DNA of 64,000 bases, from NCBI GenBank assembly GCA_037976565.1, contig CP137671.1:15826556-15890555 (forward strand), read 5' to 3'. How positions within the stretch are numbered: position 1 is the stretch's first letter; each line of letters opens with the position of its first letter. Shown here piece by piece: positions 45,720 to 56,800 of the stretch. A program made the position numbers and the translations under genes. The notes under the pieces are model-generated. The model saw nothing but the letters and a program-made list of their open reading frames with translations, searched no databases and had not been told where the DNA came from. This DNA comes from Mesocentrotus franciscanus (lineage: Eukaryota; Echinodermata; Echinoidea; Camarodonta; Strongylocentrotidae).

Positions 45720-46655
45720 TGTTTCCCCCCTCCAGCGGGAGGTGCGGAAGCTTTGTCGTTTCATTAGTTTATTAGGGAAAGAAGACCATTCGTTGTACCG
45801 TTCTCGACTCTCAGTATTCCTTGTCTAAATTCAGTTCCCCCCTCCCGCGCGAAGCGCGGAAGCTTTGACGTTTCATTAAATTATTAGAGAAAGAAGACGA
45901 TTCGTTGTACCGTTCCTGACTCTTAATTCTTGTTTCGCCCCTCCCGCGCGAAGTTCGGAAGCTATGACACTTCATTAAATTATTAAGAAAGAAGACGATT
46001 CATTGTATCGTTCCCGACTCTTAATTCTTTTTTCGCCCCTCCCGCGCGAAGTGCAGAATTAAGCTATGACGTTTTTTAAATAATTAGAGAAAGAAGACGA
46101 TTCGTTGTTACCGTTCTTGACTCTGAATCCTTGTCTGAATTCAGTTCCCCTCTCCCGCGCGAAGCGCGGAAGCTTTGACGTTTCATTAAATTATCAGAGA
46201 AAGAAGACGATCAATGTACCGTTCTCGACTCTTAGGCTTGTCTGAATTAAGTTTCCCCCTCGGCCCGCGCAAAGCTTTGAAGTTTCATTAAATTATCAGA
46301 GAAAGGATACCGTTCTCGACTCTAAATCCTTGTCTGAATTCATTTTCGCCCCTCTTTGATGTTTCATTAAATTATCAGAGAAAGAAGACGATTCGTAATT
46401 GTACCGTTCTCGACTCTTAATCATTGTCTGAATTCAGTTCCCCTCCCGCGCAATTAAAGCGCGGAAACTTTGTCGTTTCATTAAATTATCAGAGAAAGAA
46501 GACGATTCGTTGTACCGTTCTCGACTCTTAATCATTGTCTGGATTCAGTTTTCCCCCCTCCCGCGCGAAGCGCGGAAACTTTGACGTTTCATTAAATTAT
46601 CAGAGAAAGAAGACGATTTGTTGTACCGTTCTCGACTCTTAATCCTTGTTTGAAT
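45720..46655. repeat. Tandem array, ~100-bp unit
   Basis: About nine imperfect copies of a unit containing CCTCCCGCGCGAAGCGCGGA, AGCTTTGACGTTTCATTAAA, TTATCAGAGAAAGAAGACGA, TTCGTTGTACCGTTCTCGAC and TCTTAATCCTTGTCTGAATT. Each unit has the small GC palindrome CGCGCGAAGCGCG, decayed in some copies. The array ends at a hAT-like insertion. Confidence 0.88.
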
Positions 46656-46669
46656 TCAGTTCAATGTAC

Positions 46670-46934
46670 CAGGGGCGGATCCAGCCGGCGGCAAGGGAGG
46701 GGGCCTAAAAAGGGGCCCACTTCGTGCAAAAATTTGAAAATCGTGCCGGTCGATTTTTCGCTCAGTGGGGTAGTGAGCAAAAAAAAAAAATTGGCACCCG
46801 AAAATTTTTTTCCCTCCGGAAAGGGTACTTTTTTCCACCGACACCCCTTGGGCGCCAGGGTAGGAGGCCCATCTTCTTTTTTTTCATAAAAGGGTGTTTT
46901 TACCTGTTTTTTTTTGCTAGGGGATCCGCCACTG
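46670..46934. mobile_element. Short non-autonomous hAT-like element with 8-bp TSD
   Basis: The termini are CAGGGGCGGATCCAGCC and GGGATCCGCCACTG, flanked by the exact 8-bp repeat CAATGTAC (46662-46669 and 46935-46942). It is very similar to the 19918-20253 copy and inserted at the edge of a tandem array. Confidence 0.9.
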
Positions 46935-47084
46935 CAATGTACCCCCCTATATTTATTATATCTATGATATTCAAGATATTTTATGACCCCCTTTTTTAAT
47001 TTCTAAGGAATCCAAAGAGAGAAAACGTAAAAACACCCCCTTTTTAAAGAAATCTCCCGAGTGAAAAGTCAAATACACCCCCTT

Positions 47085-47195
47085 TTTTTTAATACAATAC
47101 GGGTCGGACTTTGTCGCGCGAAAAGTACCCCTTTATCGGAGATTTTGGGAACCGACGAATGCGGTCCCTCCAACCCCGGAGTCAAGGGGGGGGGG
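47085..47195. repeat. Dispersed repeat shared with 60020-60115
   Basis: CGGACTTTGTCGCGCGAAAA, GTACCCCTTTATCGGAGATT and GAATGCGGTCCCTCC recur in diverged form at about 60028-60112 (CGGACTTTGTTGCATGAAAA and so on). No terminal structure is visible. Confidence 0.65.
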
Positions 47196-47214
47196 GCGGG
47201 CTCTGTGCACCCAA

Positions 47215-47245
<31 letters not shown>

Positions 47246-47710
47246 TTTTCTTTGTCTCTATATTGTGTTTCGTTTTCATCATGTCTCTTTCTTTAATTCC
47301 CACATATTCTCGTATAGGCCTATATCAAAATATAACCGTCTCTAATTTGCCAGTATACTGTTTCATCACGCAACAATGTTCAGAATACCGCCCTATTTAC
47401 TCATGGTTGAAGCTCTTTTCTACTGATATCTGAAGACTTCATTTTTTGAAAATAAGTCCGGACTAATAAATTTTAAGATGACGATTGGCGCTCTAAAAAC
47501 AGGTGAAGTCTGTAAAAGGGGTTTCTTTTTTTTTAGTAATTTAAAGTGTCATCTTCTCCCCCCCCTTGCTTATCCCGAAAGGGCGGTGAGCTCGATCTCA
47601 ACGCACCCTTTCAAGACAATTAAGTGGGGGCTTCAGTCTCAAAAGGGCGCGTTCAATTCAACGCACCACACCGCGCCGCACCGCACCCTTTCGAGGTACG
47701 CGATATACGG

Positions 47711-47718
47711 TATATAAA
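47711..47718 (+). promoter_or_regulatory. TATA box of the MADF-BESS gene
   Basis: TATATAAA lies about 125 bp upstream of the first candidate ATG (47842), in a locally GC-richer stretch. Transcription would start near 47745. Confidence 0.5.
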
Positions 47719-47841
47719 GCCCACGTACGGATCGTGCCGCACGTATCCGTTCATTTCATTCAATGGGCTGAGATTTTCAACTGAGTTTCCTATGCATCAA
47801 TTCCTTTTTCTCATCAGAGCTATTCAGAAAACTGCAGCTAC

Positions 47842-47856
47842 ATGGCTATGCGAAAG
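47842..47856 (+). CDS. MADF-BESS exon 1 (candidate start)
   Basis: ATGGCTATGCGAAAG encodes MAMRK and is followed by GTAGGA, phase 0. It fits the phase of the next exon and lies 125 bp past a TATA box. Without splicing the frame runs 56 codons to 48009, so the assignment is tentative. Confidence 0.45.
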
Positions 47857-50800
47857 GTAGGAAAGGATAAAGGTCTAACATATAAAAGTAAAACCCGATC
47901 TAGTAGGTCTATACGTATAGATAGAACTTTGAAATATTTAATTAAAGGAAAAGCTGTCGATTGTCATTGTCAATTAGGACAGCAAAAATTAGAACGTGTG
48001 GGACCGTAGATCTAGTTAAATTTCTTTTTCTTCTTTCTAAAGCCGAAATTAAGGGAAGTTCGCCCTGACTTGGTTTTAATAGAAGCAGGAAAATGAGAGG
48101 AACAGCTAGGTCAGTGAAAGTTTGAGCAAATGCTGATTAAAATTAAGAAAGTTATTCATGAATAGTCAATAAACTAGTCTACTTACTTTGTACTATTAGT
48201 ATTACTAGGCTACTAGTCTAGAATCTAGACCTAGAATAGATTTTAGTCACTATTTTTTAAATACTATTAATATAGAGACTTAGAGTCTAGGTCTAGAGAG
48301 TCTACTACTGTCTAGATCTAGACTAAGACAGTAAGTTGCAATCAATCACAACAAATTGACAAACACAAACTTTTGACTTTTTGTCAATCAAACACAAATT
48401 TGCAAAACTGCACGTAGAGTAGAGGAGGGAGTTTTCGGCCACTTAAGGCAAAATCCTATTTGTGGACTCTTTACTTCCTATTTATTTTTTATTTTTTGTT
48501 CAAATCATGAAACCAATACTATTATTGTTCAAACAAAAAAAGAATCCCAGAAAAAAATCATGAACTGCCATGGCAATATTGATTTTCATTTTCACTGTTT
48601 CGGCGGTAGTTTTCGGCCTAGCGAGGCAGTTTTCGGCCGCATGTACAAAGTCAATAGAGAGCGCGCGCCGTGCGTTCGCCCGCTGATCCCTAGCGCATGC
48701 GGCCAGAGCACGTAATCCCCCGCATGGCCGAAAACTACACCTGCGGGTTCCGTGATCAGAAATTGGAATCTAAACTATACAGAGATACGGCGCTATAGTA
48801 TCCGACTGATAGGATAACATACATGCGGTGAGAAACATTTGAGCTTGCGATGATCAAAAAATCTGACTCTAAATCTGAAAAATACTTGAAATACAGCTCA
48901 TTTTATGGGACCCATATTCCTTACAGACACGCGTAAGATATTCCATTTTCAGATTCGGGTAGCGGGACCGCCGATTACATCGCTAAAATGTGATATTTAA
49001 GGATACATTTTCCATTGCAAATGTGGTTCTCCAGTGACTCTGCCATGTTATTGTATGTGTGTGATATGTGATATGCTGTTATGCAATGTATTTTAAAGGA
49101 TTTTACCATGCATCCAACGGACCGGCCGAAAACTGCCTCCTCTACTCTAGGTCGTAGGTCTAGACCTCTAATCTTGAGATGGCCCCTCCAATTTGCTCTC
49201 TACAAAAAAAAATTGTAAACTTTCATTTTCTTAGTTACTTATTGTCTTGATGATTGAATAACCAGGGGTTGTTACTTCAGCCAAGTTCAGGGTATAAAAA
49301 CTCATTTCCAATAATCCAATAATAATATGGCAATAAAGCAATAATTATAATATTTACTAGGGAATATAGGGAGGGTGCTTGAGCTGAGGAAGTTGAGCCT
49401 TGAGGGAAAATATGAATTTCTGATTTTTAATAGAGAGTCTAGTAGTACAGAGGGGGTCAGAGCTATTGTTATGTTAGGCCTCCTTATAATCTATATTTTT
49501 AATGAATTTTTTATTTTTACAGAAATGTCTTTTTCTTTCTATAAATATAATTCAAGCATCACTCATGGGCAGCGGATATAAAGCTGATCGCAGAGGTGGA
49601 GAAACATCCCTCTCTCTATGACAGAAACGAAGAGCACTTCACTAATTATGACTTGAGAAAGGACATTTGGAAAGAAATTGCTGATACGGTAGGAATAACA
49701 GGTAAATTGCTGTTTAACAGGTCACTTTACACTGTAATATCCATCAAGACGAAAGCTGGATACCTGTTCATGAAAGTTAGGTAATCGTTACTCATGTATG
49801 AGACGACGATACATCATATGCACAGGTGGCAGTTTTCTTTTCAAGAAGACAAACTAAAGATATTCTTGAGAAGGAGTACGTTGAAGCACATCCATCACTT
49901 GATTATTCCAAAATGCCCAAAGTGGGACTTTTCCACAAAGATCTGTGGATATTTGGAGGTTATTTTGTATTATATAATACCTCACTTTAGAAATCTAGCC
50001 ATCTGATTGGTCGAAATTGGAGTCGTGATTTTAAGCCATGCCCCGCTCACAGGGAATATCCATTAATTTGTACCCTCGTAGCCCGCTCACAGGGAATATC
50101 CATTAATTTGTACCCTCGTAGCCCACTCACAGGGAATATCCATTAATTTGTACCCTCATCCTCCTGCGATCCCCATTGGTTTACGTGTTAAAAATGTCTT
50201 TGTGCGAGCGCAGACACCATACAGTGGTTTTTTCTGCGATTCCCAAATGATTGAAACTTTTAGTCATTTTGCTAGCAAAGATTAACAGACAGTGTCTCAG
50301 ATTTTCTGTGATGGTTTAACCAATCTTTACTCAATAAAAGGCTAAGGTAAGAATTCTTGGTAGATTTTTGTTTTAATTCGTACGATTGGCATATAAAAGT
50401 CATATCGACTGCTTATAATGCTTGAGGACTGGCTGTTTCTATACTGGCTCGCGGGAAAGTTGAATCCCCTGCCATCACCCCTCCACGCGCCGCCCACCCA
50501 GGCGAGCCTCGGGGTGATATGGCAGGGGATTCAACTGTTCCCTTGAGCGTATAAAAACAGCCAGTCCTCTCATATCGATATCTCTATACAAGTGCTATCT
50601 TCCAGCTGATTTCTTCTGCAAGTAGCAATGGCAGAATGAAGTTCTTTTTCCAGCCATAGTGGTATTACATTATTTACATAATTATCACTCAGTAATGCCA
50701 GGTTTTAGGTGTTTATTTCATTGTTATAAATTTTATTTTTAATTTTTTCTCATTTCAATACTTGGTACTTCTTTATACCATGTTTTTTTTTCTTCACATC

Positions 50801-53800
50801 ATAATTATAGTGAATTAATTGTTCATCATATCAAAACTATACATTTTTTATTAGAAAATTGATTTTAAACAGAAAACATTTTTCTCAAGTATAGGAAGAA
50901 CAAAATTAAACAAGTTTGCCCTCACAGAAATTCTTATTAAAGGCAGTGCTGACCATTTGTAAATGATAAATAGAAGTAAACTATACATAAATCCATCATA
51001 AGATCCTCTAAAAAGCATTTTATTGAATAATTTCAAGGTTGATTATTATCATCGTAAAAAAAATAATTATATGATGTATTTTTATTCTTTTAATAATCAT
51101 TGTGATTGCAGATGCCGCCGCAAAGCAAAGATATCGTCATATTCGAGATTCCTTCATTAAGCGCTTGAGGAAAGCGCATGGCAAAGTGAATGGCAGAAGG
51201 CCCCTGACAACGCACCGGTTTTCTAACAACCTGAAGTTCTTGCTTCCGCATGTCAATATATCCAAGTAGGTTATTATTCTGTCACTTTAGAGAAAAACAG
51301 AAAATTGTTGTGGTGGACAGTGGTGCTGTGTATGTCCAGACAACAGAAGGGTTTACTTACCGGTATCTTTGGGGAAGGGGCCCCGGACTTACTTGGTGGA
51401 TGAAATTTAAATTGACAAGATTTATTAAAGGGAAGTCCAACCTTAACAGACAACTACTATTTAAAAACAATCTGAAAAATCAGAGATAGAAACTGGGGAA
51501 AGTTTGAATTAAATCTGACTAAAAGTAAGAACGATGTGAATTTTTAAATGTTGTAATCACTTTACGGTATGGGCACATCATATTGACTAAATCGGTAAAG
51601 TCATTGTGACGAAGTGCCAGACTACGTTCCATTTTTTTTCAACACACAAAATGATTAAAATATCCATTTTTCCAAATGTACGATTCAGGTGCGTCTTTTC
51701 TTTTTAGAGGATTTAGATGTATAATATGCTATCCAGAACATTATATATTTTGTGTAGTACTTAAAGGGAGGAGGCACAAGTTGACACGACAAATGAAATA
51801 TTTTGTGAGTGTGTAAATATTATTATTATCAATTGTTGGAAATTTACATATATTTTCTAAATTTTCACCATCACTTATATGTTTTTGCAGTATCTTGCCT
51901 TTTAACAAAGAGAGAGACATTTTTTTCTTTAAAACACAAACATTTTGCAAGGGCTGCCCTATACATCACTAGTCTAATCTAATATAGTCTAATCCTGTGT
52001 GTCCATGTATCAAATCGCAAGCTTTTTAATCATTTGCACACCTTAAAGTGAAGGTTCATTGAAATTTGGAAAAAAGGCAAATCACACCTCTACAGATTGC
52101 TGAGAACATTAACAAAATGACTAAAGTACTTTTTAAGCCCTCACTATTGTGAGGAATAAATTAAATGCAATTTTGATACCCTTTCCAAAACCCACTCACA
52201 AAGTGAAATGACGGCGTTATTTACATGCGATAAAATGACGTCACACTATGAACAACCTACAATCACACATTCGGGACAATGTTGGATACCCATTGCAATT
52301 TTTAGATATGGGTTAACGTTGTTTGTATATTTACCGCCAGTGGTGATATTTCCTTTATTTTAGGCACTTTGAATGAGATACACTGAATAAATAATACTTT
52401 CTACAAATGTGTATTCGATTTTTATGTTATTTACCGTCACATTTGAGCATAAAAATCAGAAAAATAATCACATATTCTGAGGGCAGCTCAGCGTGTATGT
52501 GTCGGATCTGGGAGTGCCTAGGACATTTTGCATGCTGACCTAACGACTCTTCTGGAGCAAAATAGGCGACAAATTTACATATAATTGTCCAGATATTCAT
52601 TACGAAAATGTCTGATTAGGCCGATTAGTTTAGATTTTTGATAGATAAATGGGGAAAGTGGAAGTCGAGAGAAGACTTAGATCAGTCCGGTTCGCGATTC
52701 ACAGCTAGCTCAAGCGCCGGGCCGGCTGGCTGTGATATGCTGGCAAGCAAGCTGCGCTGGATGCAGGCAGGTTGTACGTACGTACGTACGCATAAATACT
52801 GCACAGTTGGGCCTACGCTATATACGCTAAATCAACGTATTTGGGAGTTATAAAATTGATTAGACTTAGAGCTAAGATTAAGAACCAAAGGTACTTCCTT
52901 CTTCTATCTCCTCAAAACTCAAATCAAGTATGTTTTCGTCCATATCGATATTTCCAGGGTGACTTTGATGAAGGTAAACAACGTTGGGTATGAATGGGTA
53001 CGGTACTCAATAGTCAATGCAAGTGAATTGCACGCAAACTGCATTGCGCACCGTCGCCAATCATTTCAGCTGAGCGGCCCATTGTACTCATTGTTCATTT
53101 TGCTACGTCACTCAAAAATCAGCTGACTTACAATGTTTTCGGGGTCTCGAGTGGGGTGATATTTCTTCAAGTTTAATCAATTTTTATAATTTTCGCACGA
53201 ATTTAGAAGTTACACAAATGTGATAGCTTTACTCAGTGTAATATTCCGATTGTAATGATACCAAATTCAGTCAAGTTCAAAATCAATGAACCTTCTCTTT
53301 AAGTCATGTACCAAATACTGAAACAATAATTTTCACAAACTATAGGGTAATTGAAATAAAGTACATGGTCATACCGGATGCTGTCACACAGAGTACAAGA
53401 TTTACTGATTTTTTTTTTCTGGTCGCCTCAGAACTCTTCATAAGATTAATACATTTTTTAAATAAATTTTTGTTTCTCGTACAGGCCCTCTTCAATGACA
53501 GATGAGGGCGACCATGCACATCTTCAAATGTCGATTAAGAGGAGGAAATCCGAGCAGGATGAAACTGATGACTTATTGTAAGTTTGTGCAACACTTAAAA
53601 TGATAATGTTGAGGTTTATGCTCGAGCAGGAATGACTTATTGTAAGTTTGTGCAACACTTAGCTTAAAATGATAATATTGAGGTTTATGCTCGAGCAGGA
53701 ATGACTTATTGTAAGTTTGTGCAACACTTAGCTTAAAATAATAATATTGAGGTTTGAGTTCTAGCAGGATGAAACTGATCGGACTTATTGTAAGTTTGTG

Positions 53801-56800
53801 CAACACTTAGCTTGAGGTTTGTGTTCTAGCAGGATGAAACTGATCGGACTTATTGTAAGTTTGTGCAACACTTAGCTTGAGGTTTGTGTTCTAGCAGGAT
53901 GAAACTGATCGGACTTATTGTAAGTTCGTGCAACACTTTGCTTAAAATGAAAATATTGAGGTTTATGCTCGAGCAGGAATGACTTATTGTAAGTTTGTGC
54001 AACACTTAGCTTAAAATAATAATATTGAGGTTTGAGTTCTAGCAGGATGAAACTGATCGGACTTATTGTAAGTTTGTGCAACACTTAGTTTAAAATGATA
54101 ATATTGAGATTTGTGCTCGAGCAGGAATGACTTATTGTAAGTTTGTGCAACACTTAGCTTAAAATGATAATATTGAGGTTTATGCTCAAGCAGGAATGAC
54201 TTATTGTAAGTTTGTGCAACACTTAGCTTAAAATGATAATGTTGAGGTTTATGCTCGAGCAGGATGAAACTGATGACTTATTGTAAGTTTGTGCAACACT
54301 TAGCTTAAAATGAAAATATTGAGATTTGTGCTCGAGCAGGAATGACTTATTGTAAGTTTGTGCAACACTTAGCTTAAAATGATAATATTGAGGTTTATGC
54401 TCAAGCAGGAATGACTTATTGTAAGTTTGTGCAACACTTAGCTTAAAATGATAATATTGAGATTTGTGCTCGAGCAGGAATGACTTATTGTAAGTTTGTG
54501 CAACACTTAGCTTAAAATGATAATATTGAGCTCTTGTGTGGCTTATACAGTCACTGGACCGTGAATTATTTCACATAAATTTGGATTAATATACATGTAT
54601 GTATACACTTCCAAAGAGGTTAGGTTACTGTACCCTGTCTGCAAACTTTGGCAACTGTTATTAGAGCACAGTGCATTTCAAGGAAGAATACTTCCATGCA
54701 GTGGCAGATGTAGATTTATGTCTTGCTGAAGGACGTTAGTGCTGTGGTAGGGAGTCAAACCCTGTGCCTTCTGATTCACAGTCCGGTGTTTTATCCGCTA
54801 GACAACAACATATCTAGAAGAAAGGTATGACATGACAATTACAGCATAGGGAATGACTCTTAAAGCCCCACTGCACTACTTATTTCTACTTGCGCCCTCT
54901 ATATAGCAAACAATGCCTAATCGGTGACCATTGGTCCCCCGGCTCGGTGTAAAAATGTCAGAGGTAAAAATGTCAGAGGTAAAAATGTCAGAGGTGAAAA
55001 TGTTAGAGGTAAAAATATTTTAAAATGCATGTTACAGGTTGAATATTGGTAATGGTTGTATATTTAGGCTTATCGAAAAGATATAATGAAGGATTCTCTG
55101 CAGTCATTAATTTCAGCGCTGCTTTATTTTCTTCTTTCTTTAACTTTTATTTACCTTTCTGCCCGAAATTGTGACTTTTTGCCCGATTATTGCCGAGTGG
55201 AGACGGGGAGGGGGGCTGTATCCTTCTTTTGGGGGCATAGTGACCCGGCTGCCTCCCCCTCATATGCCTTTGTCTAAGCAAGTGATACTGGTACACTGAG
55301 CAAACTTCTGGAAAAAAGAATGTCTAAAATCGAGAAGTTTGGCCATGAATTATAGGCCGAGTTGAGGATTGAGGGTGGATCTTCAAGCAAAGCTTTGATA
55401 TTGTTTGTTTAACTATTGTAATAAAGTATTGATGAGGGGCGAAGCATCTGTGTCTTTTACTTAATGTTTTCTTGTCATAACAGTCTTTGCTGTGATGGAC
55501 ATGAAGATGGGTCTAATTACTGAATTTGTGGAATTTCTGTGCGATCTTTATAACTGATCCCCTGTTTTATCTCATTCAATCTTAATATTCTATGTACTTA
55601 GGCCTACTTCCTCAAAACCAAATAAACATCAATTTAAAATATCGAAAAATGTGAGAAATTCATATTTGCAAACCTGATCACAAAATATAAGTTTCAAATT
55701 TATTTTCCATATTGTATTATCCTCAGGACATGTACGAAGTACAATACACAGTCATTTATAAATTAATAGACTCGCCCAGTAGCTTACGTCTCGACATTTT
55801 GTGTGATAAAGTGTTGAGATATTATGACGGCACCGATTTTTACCCCTACATTTTTATTTGTTTCTGACATTTTTTTTGTATCTCTGACATGTTTACCTCC
55901 GACATTTTTACCTCTTGACATTTTTTCCTCTTACATTTTTTCCTCTGACATTTTTACCTCTGACATTTTTTCCTCTGACATTTTTTCCTCTTACATTTTT
56001 TCCTCTGACATTTTTACCTCTGACATTTTTACCTCTGACATTTTTACCTCTGACATTTTTTCCTCTGACATTATTACCTGGCACCTGTCCCCCATGGTCC
56101 CTTTTTTCTGGATGGACATGAAGATGGGTCTAATTACTGAATTTGTGGAATTTCTGTGCGATCTTTATAACTGATCCCCTGTTTTATCTCATTCAATCTT
56201 AATATTCTATGTACTTAGGCCTACTTCCTCAAAACCAAATAAACATCAATTTAAAATATCGAAAAATGTGAGAAATTCATATATGCAAACCTGATCACAA
56301 AATATAAGTTTCAAATTTATTTTCCACATTGTATTATCCTCAGGACATGTACGAAGTACAATACACAGTCATTTATAAATTAATAGACTCGCCCAGTAGC
56401 TTACGTCTCGACATTTTGTGTGATAAAGTGTTGAGATATTATGACGGCACCGATTTTTACCCCTACATTTTTTTGTACCTGACATTTTTTTTGTATCTCT
56501 GACATTTTTACCTCCGACATTTTTACCTCTTGACATTTTTTCCTCTTACATTTTTTCCTCTGACATTTTTACCTCTGACATTTTTTCCTCTGACATTATT
56601 ACCTGGCACCTGTCCCCCATGGTCCCCTTTTTCTTATGTTAATTGAGAACTGATTTGATGAGATAACCACCTGCCAGTGACCATGCAGGGAGGTCTAATC
56701 CCTCCTGGCCAAACTAGTGCAGATAGGCTTTAAACAGTTAAAGGCAGGCCTGTTTTATATTTAGTCTATTACAGTATTTGTCGATGGTGAAGGTGGCGCG

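Noticed and set aside
47842..48009. 56-codon unspliced frame after the candidate MADF-BESS start
   Set aside because: No domain; the in-phase donor and TATA box favour splicing at 47857, though this is not certain.
53560..54530. CRISPR-like array
   Set aside because: Units are contiguous tandem repeats without unique spacers, in a eukaryotic intron.
55824..56174. 116-aa frame with DIFSS/DIFTS repeats
   Set aside because: It is generated by the 15-bp ACATTTTTACCTCTG repeat.
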